In this document: one piece after another, positions 7,618 through 15,812 of the stretch
Layout: every line of letters begins with the position of its first letter
How positions within the stretch are numbered: position 1 is the first letter of the stretch
Source: JANNNX01 sp031398745
GTDB lineage: Bacteria; Actinomycetota; Acidimicrobiia; Acidimicrobiales; CADCSY01
Direction: 5' to 3'
DNA: 27,454 bases
Assembly: GCA_031398745.1 (NCBI GenBank)
Contig: JANNNX010000012.1
Coordinates: 1-27,454, forward strand
Notes under the pieces: model-generated
Database searches by the model: none
What the model saw: the letters and a program-made list of their open reading frames with translations, nothing else
What the model was told of the DNA's origin: nothing
Program-made: the position numbers and the translations under genes

Positions 7618-9344
7618 ACCTCGATCTCGACCTCGGCGTCGCCCACCAGACCTTCGAGACCCTCGAGGCCGCGCAACTCGCGGAGGTCGTCGATCGATCG
7701 GCGACCGAGACCGTCGGCGATCTCCATACGGTCGCGGCCCGCGCTCTTGGCTCCCAGCAGCGCCTGGTCGGCGGCCACCAGGACCTCGTCGTACGAGCCG
7801 CCGATGCCCGACGAGGCCAGACCGAAGCTGGAGGTGAACACCGGCACCCGGGCGCGGCCAATCCCCTCGGCCAGCTTCACCTGGATGCGCTCGACCACGA
7901 CCACCGCCGCCTCGACCGTGCAATCCGGGAGCACCAGGACGAACTCCTCGCCCCCGAACCGGCCCACGACGTCTCCCGGCCGCACCGAGTCCCGGAGCGC
8001 CTGGGCAAACACCCGCAGCGCCCGGTCGCCGGTGTCGTGGCCGTGGACGTCGTTGAGCTGCTTGAAGTGGTCGAGGTCGGCGAACACCACGGTGTAGTCG
8101 GTACCGGCCTCGACCAGGTCGCGCACGCCGTTCTCCAGGCTGCGCCGGTTCAACAGCCCGGTCAGGGGATCGGTGCGGGCCTGGGTCTGGGAGGCCGAGT
8201 AGGCCCGGATCATGCCGATTCGCTCCGACGCCTTGCGGGCCACCAGCTCGACGTCGACCAAGGTCCGGCGGTCGGGCGGCGAGCCATCGGGCCCGGTGGC
8301 GTGCACCACCCCAACGGTCAGGCCAGCGATGCTCACCGGCACGCAGGCGGCCGAGCAGTCACCCCCGGGGCGCCCCTCGAGGTGCGGGCAGGCATCGAGC
8401 TGACGACTCGACGTGTACACCATGGTCTGGCCCTGACGGGCGGCCGGGCAGTCCCGAGGGGTGCCTACCAGGCAGCCGGCACCCCCAGCCGGGTCGGTGC
8501 TGAGGACCTGATGGAAGTGGGCACGGCTCGAATCGGCCAGCAGCAGCTCGGCCGGTGAGGCCGGGGCCACCTCGGTCAGGGCTCGGCCGATGAGCGTGTA
8601 GGTGCGGTCCTCGACCTCGGCCATCTCGAGGGCCCGCTGCAGCCGGGCCTCGAGCTCGTTGCGGCGGCTCTCCTCGGATCGGATCGCCTCCTGGGCCGCG
8701 TCGAGCGCGTCCTGGCGCCGACGCCAGCGCACGCCCGCCGCGGTCACGAACAGCGCGCCGATCAGGCCGACCGAGCCGACGGCCAGCGTGCCCCGGCGAG
8801 CCAGGCCCCGGGCCCGGTCGATGTCGTCGATGCGATCCATGACGGCCGGGGTGTAGAGGGTCTCGTCGAGTGACGCCAAGGCCTCGTGGGTGAGGGCGTA
8901 GGCGGCCCGCTCCTGATCGAGGGACTCCTGGAAGCCCACCACGTCCTCGACGGTCTTGATTTGGGCCAGCAGCGGGAGGTTGGTGTCGACCTGCTCGACC
9001 AGCACAGCCTCACCCGGGAGGTCGAGTGACCGGTCCTTGAAGTCGAGCCAAGCCCGCTGGGCCTCCTGCGAGGCCGAGGTGGCGACGTTCAACTGAGCGG
9101 TGTCGCTGACGCCGACCCCGGTCGCCAGCGGCTGGATGACCTTCTCGAAGGAAAGGTGAGCCTCGGTGCTCAGGCGATCGGCCGACACCAGGTCGTCGCG
9201 GGCAGCGCCCGTGCGATCCCGCAGCTCGTCGAGCGAGTGCAGTTCCCAGGAGAGGAGGCCGAGCCCCGTCACCACGATCAGGCCCACCGAGAATCCCAGG
9301 CCTCCCAACCACATCCGTTGCGTTGCACTGATTCGTCGTCGCAT
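7602..9344 (-). CDS. Membrane-anchored GAF-GGDEF diguanylate cyclase
   Basis: The protein has 580 residues. Membrane helices at about 12-33 and 183-205 enclose an extracytoplasmic helical sensor region (34-182). A coiled-coil linker (about 208-245) leads to a GAF domain (about 245-385) and then a GGDEF domain (390-540). The active site is GGEEF at 464-468. A canonical inhibitory site R455-x-x-D458 sits five residues before it, so product feedback by c-di-GMP is expected. RTDPLTGLLNR opens the domain and FADLDHFKQLND holds the metal-binding Asp. The GAF domain carries a cluster of five cysteines (C291, C299, C319, C330, C334) that could bind a metal or respond to redox. The C-terminal tail has an LEGLEGL repeat. 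The ATG start has AGGAG about six bases upstream. The gene follows the Ppx/GppA gene with a 68-bp gap on the same strand. Confidence 0.92.
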   Translation of the reverse strand: MRRRISATQRMWLGGLGFSVGLIVVTGLGLLSWELHSLDELRDRTGAARDDLVSADRLSTEAHLSFEKVIQPLATGVGVSDTAQLNVATSASQEAQRAWLDFKDRSLDLPGEAVLVEQVDTNLPLLAQIKTVEDVVGFQESLDQERAAYALTHEALASLDETLYTPAVMDRIDDIDRARGLARRGTLAVGSVGLIGALFVTAAGVRWRRRQDALDAAQEAIRSEESRRNELEARLQRALEMAEVEDRTYTLIGRALTEVAPASPAELLLADSSRAHFHQVLSTDPAGGAGCLVGTPRDCPAARQGQTMVYTSSRQLDACPHLEGRPGGDCSAACVPVSIAGLTVGVVHATGPDGSPPDRRTLVDVELVARKASERIGMIRAYSASQTQARTDPLTGLLNRRSLENGVRDLVEAGTDYTVVFADLDHFKQLNDVHGHDTGDRALRVFAQALRDSVRPGDVVGRFGGEEFVLVLPDCTVEAAVVVVERIQVKLAEGIGRARVPVFTSSFGLASSGIGGSYDEVLVAADQALLGAKSAGRDRMEIADGLGRRSIDDLRELRGLEGLEGLVGDAEVEIEVARAD

Positions 9345-9412
9345 GAGGGGCTCCTAGGCCCTACATCGGCCCCGCGCGCCCTCACCTTGACCGAAGATGA
9401 CAACCCGTCAGA

Positions 9413-11017
9413 TCACTCCGGGTCGGGCACGGCTCGGAGGGAGTCGAGCTCGACCACCACCCCGAGCCCGGTGACCTGCTCGAGCAGGCCGGTGCGCAGG
9501 CCCGTGGCGTAGAGCTCGAGGCTGACGTCGGCCCCTGGCCGGGGCACCACCACCACCGCCAGGGTGCCCTCGACGACCTCGGCCCGAACGTCGGCCACCA
9601 GCCCGGCGTGGTTGCGGTCGAGGCCGATGGCCACCCGCAGCACCGCCGCGAGGGACCGCACCAGCCGGCGATCGTCGTCCCGGAGACGGACGAAGCTCTC
9701 GTGCTTGCGCTTGGGCTCGCTCTTGCGGTGGTAACGGGCGACCTGGGCAATCAGCTCGATCTCCCGGTCGGTGAACCCGACCAGGTGCTCGGAGTTGCGG
9801 ATGACGTAGTACGAGTGCTTGTGGTGGTTGGCGTGGGACACGAACAGTCCCACGTTCGCCAGGAGGGCAGCCGCCTCCAGGTACTCCCGGGCCTCTGGGC
9901 CCAAGGCCAGCCGCTCGGCCAGATCGTCGTAGAGGCGCAGCGCCAGTCCGGCCACATGCGCGGAGTGGACCGGGTCGTCGTCGCAGGCCTCGGCCAGCTG
10001 CGTGACCCCCCGGCGCCGGAGGTCGTGGAGGTGCTGGATCGAACCCCGGCTCGAGCGCTCCCAGGCGTCGAGCAGGACCCCCTCACGCAGGGCGAACTCC
10101 GAGACCACCAGCTGCTCGACGCCGAGCTCGCGACACACCTCGTCGAGGATGAGGGCGCCGGCCAGGGCGATGTCGGCCCTGGTCGGGTCGAGTCCGGGCG
10201 TCCGGGCCCGCTCGTCCAGCGTGCGGGCCTCGGCCAGGCGCTCCACTACGGCAGTGATCTCCGCCGCGCCCAGCACGAAGTTGTTGAAGGTCTGGGGGCG
10301 GGGCTCACCCCGAGCCGCCTGGGCCATCGACGCCACGCTGGTCACCGTGCCCGACGAACCGATGGCCACGTCGTAGCCGAGGCGCCGCACCTCCAGGGCG
10401 AAGGTCACCAGCTCGGCCCGCACGAAGCGGCGGCAGGCCTCGACCCGGCTGTCGAGCAGCCGGTTCGAGACGAAGAACCGCTGGGTCAGGCGCAGCGCCC
10501 CCAGCTTGAGGCTCCGGGCGGCCAGCGCCTCGCCCCGCTCGCCGACCAGCAGTTCGGTGGAGCCCCCGCCGATGTCGACCAGCAGCAGTCGCTTGTCGAA
10601 CACGGGTACCGCCTGGAGCACCCCGAGATGGATCAGTCGGGCCTCCTCCACCCCGGAGATGACCTCGACGTCGACGCCAGCCTCCGCCCAGGCCCGGGAG
10701 GTCAGCTCGTCGCGGTTGAGCGCCTCCCGCACCGCCGAGGTGGCGACCGCCCGGATGGGGGCATCGAAGCGGTCGGCGACCTGCCGGAACCGCCGCAGGG
10801 CGTCGACCGCTCGATCGATGGCGTCGCGCTCCAGGCGTTTCATGTCGCCGGGCCCCGAGCCCAGGCGGATCATCTCCTTCTCGCTGTCCAGGACCTCGAA
10901 TCCGCTGTTGGGCAGGGCCCGAGCGACCACCAGGTGGATGGAGTTGGTGCCGATGTCGACGGCCGCCAGGATCTCGTCGGACGGCGGCTCGCCGCCGGCC
11001 GAGGGGTGCCAGGTCAC
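9413..11017 (-). CDS. Exopolyphosphatase / pppGpp phosphohydrolase, long Ppx-GppA form with HD-like C-terminus
   Basis: The protein has 534 residues and belongs to the sugar-kinase/actin-fold Ppx/GppA family, which removes terminal phosphate from polyphosphate or pppGpp. The first phosphate-binding loop is AVDIGTNSIHLVV near residues 19-31. The presumed catalytic Glu lies in ISGVEEARL and the second loop is LLLVDIGGGSTELLVG. From about residue 310 an HD-like helical domain follows, with VHSAHVAGLALRLYDDL, LLANVGLFVSH and RYHRKSEPKRKH. Many actinobacterial Ppx proteins are only about 310 residues long, so this is the long form. The GTG start is 13 bp after the DsbA-family stop, with no clear ribosome-binding site, suggesting translational coupling. 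The downstream neighbour is the diguanylate cyclase, which links polyphosphate or ppGpp turnover and c-di-GMP only by location. Polyphosphate and pppGpp cannot be told apart as substrate. Confidence 0.9.
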   Translation of the reverse strand: MTWHPSAGGEPPSDEILAAVDIGTNSIHLVVARALPNSGFEVLDSEKEMIRLGSGPGDMKRLERDAIDRAVDALRRFRQVADRFDAPIRAVATSAVREALNRDELTSRAWAEAGVDVEVISGVEEARLIHLGVLQAVPVFDKRLLLVDIGGGSTELLVGERGEALAARSLKLGALRLTQRFFVSNRLLDSRVEACRRFVRAELVTFALEVRRLGYDVAIGSSGTVTSVASMAQAARGEPRPQTFNNFVLGAAEITAVVERLAEARTLDERARTPGLDPTRADIALAGALILDEVCRELGVEQLVVSEFALREGVLLDAWERSSRGSIQHLHDLRRRGVTQLAEACDDDPVHSAHVAGLALRLYDDLAERLALGPEAREYLEAAALLANVGLFVSHANHHKHSYYVIRNSEHLVGFTDREIELIAQVARYHRKSEPKRKHESFVRLRDDDRRLVRSLAAVLRVAIGLDRNHAGLVADVRAEVVEGTLAVVVVPRPGADVSLELYATGLRTGLLEQVTGLGVVVELDSLRAVPDPE

Positions 11018-11030
11018 TGGGGGGAGAGGG

Positions 11031-11654
11031 TCAGGGCCGGGGGCCGAGATCGGGCCGACCGGTGCGGCCGCGCTTGAGCTCGTAGAGCGCCGGGACCTCG
11101 AAGGCGGCCTCGATCATGTCCCACAGCCGTGACCCGCTTCGGGGGTCGGGTACCTCGAGCAGCACTGGCCCGAAGTACGCCTTGCGCTCGAAGCCATGCG
11201 TCCGGACCGACAGCACCGGTGAGCCGACATCGGGCCCGACCAGGGCTCGGCCCTCGTCCATGTCGGCGTGGACCCGGACGTCGATGGCCGGATCGGCGGC
11301 CGCGTCGACCACCGTCGGCGGCAGCTCGGCGGCCGCGATGACGTCGGCCAGCAGCCGCTCGTCCCGCTGCTGGTCGTGGTGGAACCGCCGGCCCCACTCG
11401 AGGTAGGTCCGGCCCACCGCCTCGTTGCCGAGCTGCTCCTGAGCCGCCCGCAGCAGCCGGCGGGCTCGAGTCCCGAGCTCGACCGCGGCCCGGCGCTCGT
11501 CCGGGATGGAGGCCGGGTCGACGTCGCGCCCGAGGTCCCACAGGTGCCACACCACCTCGAGATCTCGGTCTGCGGCCACCCCGACCAGCCACCTCGAGGT
11601 GATCCAGGTGAACGGGCAGCGAGGATCGAACCAGAGGTCGACGGTGGTGGTCAT
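11031..11654 (-). CDS. DsbA-family oxidoreductase, Rv2466c-like (mycothiol-dependent nitroreductase family)
   Basis: The protein has 207 residues. The N-terminus WFDPRCPFTWITSRW closely resembles the Mycobacterium Rv2466c family, whose members are thioredoxin-fold enzymes using mycothiol. The DsbA-type cis-Pro is in GSPVLSV. The protein contains only one cysteine, in CPFT, so a two-cysteine disulfide mechanism is not possible within the chain; a monothiol mechanism with mycothiol would fit. No signal peptide is seen, so it acts in the cytoplasm. A -10-like TATCCT (11670-11665) lies ten bases before the ATG. It is the first gene of a minus-strand run leading to Ppx/GppA and the diguanylate cyclase, and it is divergent from the APH-type kinase. 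Confidence 0.82.
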   Translation of the reverse strand: MTTTVDLWFDPRCPFTWITSRWLVGVAADRDLEVVWHLWDLGRDVDPASIPDERRAAVELGTRARRLLRAAQEQLGNEAVGRTYLEWGRRFHHDQQRDERLLADVIAAAELPPTVVDAAADPAIDVRVHADMDEGRALVGPDVGSPVLSVRTHGFERKAYFGPVLLEVPDPRSGSRLWDMIEAAFEVPALYELKRGRTGRPDLGPRP

Positions 11655-11736
11655 CGGGTGCCGCAGGATAGGTCAGCGACGCGGGATTGACGGGCCAGAC
11701 GGCGCGCGGGCCGCTCGATCGGGCCCGTCTGGTCAC

Positions 11737-12795
11737 ATGGGCCATCCGACCCTCTCGTCACCCCCTCGGCAGGCCGATACACACGAGGTGCAGGATGCCC
11801 TCGCGCCCCGTCTGCTGCTCGACGGCGGCATGTCCAACGCCCGCCTGCGGGCCCGCTTGGCACTGCAGGCGTCGGGACTCGGCGCGGTCACCCAGCTGGA
11901 GCGGATCGAGGCCACCTCGAACGAGGCGTGGCGAGCCGGGCCCTTCGTCGTGCGGGTCTGCACCACCCCCGGCAGCGACCGGCTGCTGAACGAGGCGAGG
12001 GTGGCGGCGCAGCTCCCGGCCTCGATCCCCTACCCCGGAATCGTCGCCCGCGGCATGAGCGGCACCAGCACCTGGCTGGTCACCGAGAGGGTGGCGGGCA
12101 TCACTCTGGGCCGGGTCTGGCCCGACCTCGATCCCGATCAGCGACGGCGGGCCGTGTCCCAGCTGGCCGAGGTGCTCCGGGCCTTCCACCAGCTCCCGGC
12201 CTCTCTCTCGACGATGGACCAGAGCCCCGAGTGCCCCCACCCGCTGCCGGCCCCCCGGCTGGCGACCCTGGTCGAACGGCTCCGCCAACTCCCGGGCCTG
12301 GCCGCCGCCGACCCCACCCTGCTCGACCAGGTGACCGAGCACCTGGCGGCCCATGGCGACGCCCTCGACGCCGGGCCTCCCGCCACCCTGGTCCACGGCG
12401 ACCTCCACTTCGAGAACCTGCTCTGGCACGCCGGCCGGGTCAGCGCGGTGCTCGACCTGGAGTGGTCGCGACCCGGACCCCCCGACCTCGACCTCGACAT
12501 CCTGCTGCGGTTCTGCGCCGACCCCGGCAACCAGGTCAGCCCCGACTACGCCCGCCGGATCGGGGCCGGGCAGTTCCGACAGGTCCCGACCTGGCTGCGG
12601 GAGGACTACCCCGAGCTCTTTGCCCACCCCCGCCTGCACGAGCGACTCGACCTCTACGGCCTGGCCTACGACCTCCGCCAGCTCCTGCGCCACCCACCCC
12701 GCGACGGCACCGTCGCCTTCGCCCCCCACCACCCTCTGCGCCGGGTGCGACGCCGCCTCGACGGCGAGGACGGCCTCGCCGTCCTGTCCTGGTGA
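11737..12795 (+). CDS. Aminoglycoside phosphotransferase (APH)-fold kinase, substrate unknown
   Basis: This is a protein-kinase-like fold enzyme of about 352 residues. The catalytic loop is LVHGDLHFENLLW (catalytic Asp and metal-binding Asn), and the metal-binding segment VLDLEWSRPGPPDLDLD follows about twenty residues later. The N-lobe includes EATSNEAWRAGPFVVRVC, where a conserved Lys would be expected but an Arg occurs. The family phosphorylates varied small molecules; antibiotic resistance should not be assumed. The start is uncertain: ATG 11737, GTG 11788 and ATG 11830 are in frame and none has a good ribosome-binding site. It is divergent from the DsbA-family gene and convergent with the M23 hydrolase gene. 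No partner enzyme is adjacent. Confidence 0.78.
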   Translation: MGHPTLSSPPRQADTHEVQDALAPRLLLDGGMSNARLRARLALQASGLGAVTQLERIEATSNEAWRAGPFVVRVCTTPGSDRLLNEARVAAQLPASIPYPGIVARGMSGTSTWLVTERVAGITLGRVWPDLDPDQRRRAVSQLAEVLRAFHQLPASLSTMDQSPECPHPLPAPRLATLVERLRQLPGLAAADPTLLDQVTEHLAAHGDALDAGPPATLVHGDLHFENLLWHAGRVSAVLDLEWSRPGPPDLDLDILLRFCADPGNQVSPDYARRIGAGQFRQVPTWLREDYPELFAHPRLHERLDLYGLAYDLRQLLRHPPRDGTVAFAPHHPLRRVRRRLDGEDGLAVLSW

Positions 12796-12826
12796 GCCCC
12801 GCGTCCGCCGACACCCACCGGCCGGG

Positions 12827-14029
12827 TCAGCAGGCCGACAGGTAGCCGCAGGGGTCGACCGGCGAACCGAGGATCCTGACTTCGAAGTGGAGGTGGGGGC
12901 CGGTCGAGGCACCCGTCGAGCCGACCGTGCCAATCCTTTGGCCCCGGGTCACGCTGTCGCCCACCGACACCCCGATGCTGGCCTGGTGGGCGTAGGCGGT
13001 GGCGAGCTGGCCCCCGTGATCGATCACCGTGTAGTTGCCGTAGCCGCTGCTGTTGCCGGCGAACACCACGGTGCCATCGGCCGACGAGAGCACCGACGTC
13101 CCGGTGGAGGCGCCCATGTCGATGCCGGCATGAAAGCGAGTCTCGCCGTAGATCGGGTGCACCCGGTTGCCGAAGGAGGAGGTGACCCGCATGTCGTCGA
13201 GCGGATCGCGAAGGGAGACGCCGACACCCAGTGTCTGGGTGGCCTGACGGCTGCGGAGCAGGCTGCTGATCGAGTCGGAGGTCCGCTGCTGGGCGGCGAC
13301 CTCGGCCTCCCACTTGGCCTTGCGGGCCTGGATCTCGTCCAGCTTGGCGTCGAGTTCGGCCAGCTTGGCGTCGAGCTCGGCCTTGGCCGCCAGCTGGCGG
13401 TCGCGGGCCGCCTCGACCTCCACCGCCTCGTCGCGGGCCTCGGCCAGCTTGGCGATCGACACCGCCTGCAAGCGCGACGACTCGACCTCGAGGCGGGCGG
13501 CGTCGTCCTCCGCCAGCCGGTAGTCGTCGACCACCTCGTCCTGGCGGGCGGCGACCACGTCGTCGAGCACACGGGCGGTCTGCACCTCGTGTTGGCTGCC
13601 ACTCCGGCTGAGGGTCTCCAGCTGGCGGCTGGGGGCTCCCGAGCCCGAGGTGATGTAGGCCCGGATGGCGTAGTCGCGCAACGTCTCGCGAGCCGAGGCC
13701 ACCGCGGCCTTGGCCACCTCCAGCTGCTGGACCACGACCAGGTGCTGGGCGGTGGCCTCGTCGGCCTCGGCCTGGGCGGCGTCGACCCGGGCCTGGGCAG
13801 CCCGCAGCTCGCCGTCGAGCTGGGTCACCTTGGCGTCGAGCTGCTTCTCCTCGGCCCGGATGGCGTTGAGCGCCTTGAACGCCGCGGCCTCCTCCTCGGT
13901 GGCGTCGACCAGCTCCTGCTGGGCATCGGAGAGCGAGGAGGTGGCGGCCGCGACCGGCACCCCGTCGATGGCCAGCTGTCCGGCCAGCAACGCGCTCAGC
14001 GCCAGCAGAGCCAGACGGCGGCGCATCAC
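12827..14029 (-). CDS. EnvC/RipC-like murein hydrolase or activator, coiled coil plus M23 domain
   Basis: The protein has 400 residues. A signal peptide (about 1-28, ending VPVAAA) exports it. Residues about 30-270 form a long coiled coil rich in Ala, Glu and Leu, interrupted near residue 130 by a non-helical piece (YITSGSGAPSRQ). The C-terminal 110 residues are an M23/LytM domain with RFHAGIDMG and GPHLHFEVR. All metal ligands (HxxxD and HxH) are present, so it may be an active peptidoglycan endopeptidase like mycobacterial RipC rather than a dead activator like E. coli EnvC. It overlaps the ftsX stop codon (GTG at 14029 or ATG at 14026). The gene order ftsE-ftsX-hydrolase matches the known system in which FtsEX controls the hydrolase during division. 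Confidence 0.92.
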   Translation of the reverse strand: MMRRRLALLALSALLAGQLAIDGVPVAAATSSLSDAQQELVDATEEEAAAFKALNAIRAEEKQLDAKVTQLDGELRAAQARVDAAQAEADEATAQHLVVVQQLEVAKAAVASARETLRDYAIRAYITSGSGAPSRQLETLSRSGSQHEVQTARVLDDVVAARQDEVVDDYRLAEDDAARLEVESSRLQAVSIAKLAEARDEAVEVEAARDRQLAAKAELDAKLAELDAKLDEIQARKAKWEAEVAAQQRTSDSISSLLRSRQATQTLGVGVSLRDPLDDMRVTSSFGNRVHPIYGETRFHAGIDMGASTGTSVLSSADGTVVFAGNSSGYGNYTVIDHGGQLATAYAHQASIGVSVGDSVTRGQRIGTVGSTGASTGPHLHFEVRILGSPVDPCGYLSAC

Positions 14030-14910
14030 ACGTCCAGGAAGCGGCTGACCGCCACTCCGGCGCTCACTGCCCCGATGCCCGACCCGAGGACGAGCATGAG
14101 GATCCCGGCCGACGTGATCTGCGACTGGACCAGGACGAAGTCCTGCAGGAGCTCGATCTGACGGGCCACCGACTCGGCCCGGCCGCTGGCCAGCAACACC
14201 AGCAGGAAGGCGATGGCCGATCCCAGGAATCCCTGGAGGAGCCCCTCGATCATGAACGGCACCCGGATGAACCAGTTCGTCGCCCCCACCAGCTTCATGA
14301 CCTCGACCTCGCGGCGTCGGGAGAAGATGGCGAGGCGGATGCTGTTGAAGATGAGCAGCCCGGCGGCCAGCAGGACCACCACCGCCACCCCGAGGATCAC
14401 CCGCTGCATGACGTTGGAGAAGTCGAGGAGGTCGCGGACCTGCTCCTCGGGGAACTCGATCTGCATCACCCCGGGCTGTCCCTCGTAGCTCTCACCCAGC
14501 AGCCGGATGGCGGTGGCGTCGTCGAGGGCGGGGTCGATGCGCACCGAGGGCGGCATGTCGACCTCGGTGACGGCCTCGAGGTACTCGGGTCGGTCGGCGT
14601 TGACCTTCACGAAGAGGTCCCACTGGGCCGCCTTGTCGAAGTACTCGGTCGAGGAGACCTGGGGGTTCTCGTCCAGCGCCTCCTGGACCGCCGCGATCTG
14701 CTCGGCAGTCGCGTCGGCATTGAAGAAGATCTCGAACTCGATGCCCTGGCGCCACTGCTTGGTGGCGTTGTTCACGCCGTCGCGCAGGAGGAGGGCGCCG
14801 CCGACCATGCCGAGCGACACCGCCACCGTGAGCAGCGAGGCCAGGGACAGGACGAGGTTGCGCCGGAGGTTCTGGAGCGTCTCGCGCAGGACGTAGCGGA
14901 CCCGGTACAT
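14026..14910 (-). CDS. ftsX: Cell-division ABC transporter-like permease FtsX
   Basis: The protein has 294 residues. The N-terminal YVLRETLQNLRRN is typical of FtsX. A first helix (about 20-43) is followed by a large extracytoplasmic loop (about 45-165), the part that engages the peptidoglycan hydrolase. Three more helices follow, around 171-195, 219-243 and 268-290. Between helices 2 and 3 the cytoplasmic segment FSRRREVEVMKLVGATNWFIR is the FtsX signature that contacts FtsE. It starts 2 bp after the ftsE stop codon and its own stop overlaps the next start, so the three genes are translationally coupled. FtsX transmits FtsE ATP hydrolysis to the hydrolase outside. Confidence 0.96.
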   Translation of the reverse strand: MYRVRYVLRETLQNLRRNLVLSLASLLTVAVSLGMVGGALLLRDGVNNATKQWRQGIEFEIFFNADATAEQIAAVQEALDENPQVSSTEYFDKAAQWDLFVKVNADRPEYLEAVTEVDMPPSVRIDPALDDATAIRLLGESYEGQPGVMQIEFPEEQVRDLLDFSNVMQRVILGVAVVVLLAAGLLIFNSIRLAIFSRRREVEVMKLVGATNWFIRVPFMIEGLLQGFLGSAIAFLLVLLASGRAESVARQIELLQDFVLVQSQITSAGILMLVLGSGIGAVSAGVAVSRFLDV

Positions 14911-14912
14911 GG

Positions 14913-15590
14913 TTAGGCGTACACCCCTCGGTTCTGGTCCCGCACGATCGTCCCCCGGTCGAGCTCGATCACCCGGCGACGCATGGTGTCGACGATGCCC
15001 TGGTCGTGGGTGGCCATCACCACCGTCGTGCCGGTGCGGTTGATGCGATCGAGGAGGCGCATGATGCCGACCGAGGTGGTCGGGTCGAGGTTCCCGGTGG
15101 GCTCGTCGGCCAGCAGGATCAGGGGCCGGTTGACGAACGCCCGGGCGATCGAGACCCGTTGCTGCTCACCGCCGGAGAGCTCGCTGGGCAGGTTCTTGGC
15201 CTTCTTGGCCAACCCGACCAGCTCGAGGATGGCCGGCACCTGCTGGGTCACCACGTGGCGGGGGCGGCCGATGACCTCGAGGGCGAAGGCCACGTTCTCG
15301 TAGACCGACTTGTTGGACAGGAGCTTGAAGTCCTGGAAGACGTACCCGATGTTGCGGCGCAGCAAGGGCACCTTGCTCTTGGGCAGGGCCCCCAGCTCCT
15401 TGCCCGCGACCCAGATCTCGCCGTCCTCGGGGAGCTCCTCGCGGTTGAGGAGGCGGATGAAGGTCGACTTGCCCGACCCCGAGGGGCCGACCAGGAACAC
15501 GAACTCGCCCTTCTGGATGTCGACACAGGCGTCCCGCAGGGCGATGGTGCCGCCCTTGTACCTCTTGGTGACGTGGTCGAGCTTGATCAC
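14913..15590 (-). CDS. ftsE: Cell-division ATP-binding protein FtsE
   Basis: This is a 225-residue ABC ATPase. It has Walker A VGPSGSGKST, Q-loop in YVFQDFKLL, signature LSGGEQQR, Walker B LILLADEPTGNLD and the switch His in ATHDQ. The opening IKLDHVTKRYKGG is the standard FtsE N-terminus, so I place the start at GTG 15590, preceded by GGAG about ten bases upstream. An open frame extends further upstream but shows no family features. It forms a membrane complex with FtsX. In related actinobacteria ftsE normally follows prfB directly; here about 1.3 kb with a DUF559-type gene and repeat elements intervenes. Confidence 0.96.
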   Translation of the reverse strand: MIKLDHVTKRYKGGTIALRDACVDIQKGEFVFLVGPSGSGKSTFIRLLNREELPEDGEIWVAGKELGALPKSKVPLLRRNIGYVFQDFKLLSNKSVYENVAFALEVIGRPRHVVTQQVPAILELVGLAKKAKNLPSELSGGEQQRVSIARAFVNRPLILLADEPTGNLDPTTSVGIMRLLDRINRTGTTVVMATHDQGIVDTMRRRVIELDRGTIVRDQNRGVYA

Positions 15591-15764
15591 GAGGGCGACT
15601 CCGGGGATGACGTCGTGGGGATGGCCATGGTGGCGGGGGCGGCCGATCGGCCACCGACACCCGCCCGACGTGCCGGGCTGGCAGGGTACCAACGCCACCC
15701 GCACTCCCACCGTCATGGGCCCCTCCCCGCCCTGGCGGGCGAGCGGGCGCCTCCCCCGCCCCCC
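15591..15764. other. Spacer upstream of ftsE
   Basis: This 174-bp stretch between ftsE and the dyad element near the DUF559-type stop holds no credible gene. On the minus strand TACCCT (15688-15683) fits TANNNT and could be an ftsE promoter -10, but no -35 is visible. If it works, ftsEX has its own promoter separate from secA-prfB. Confidence 0.3.
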
Positions 15765-15812
15765 GTTCTCGGCGCGCTCTGGCCGTCATGCCGTACGAGA
15801 CGCGCCGAGAAC
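15765..15812. repeat. 48-bp dyad element, copy A
   Basis: GTTCTCGGCGCG (15765-15776) and its exact complement (15801-15812) flank a 24-base centre. It is one of four copies in the window with the same 12-24-12 layout. The right arm and part of the centre encode the last residues and stop of the DUF559-type gene. Confidence 0.85.

Noticed and set aside
11737..12795. Aminoglycoside resistance gene
   Set aside because: The fold matches the APH superfamily, but this superfamily has many other substrates and no resistance-specific features or mobile context were seen.
12796..12826. Terminator between the APH-type kinase and the M23 hydrolase gene
   Set aside because: Only a 4-bp ACCC/GGGT pairing is visible, too weak to call.
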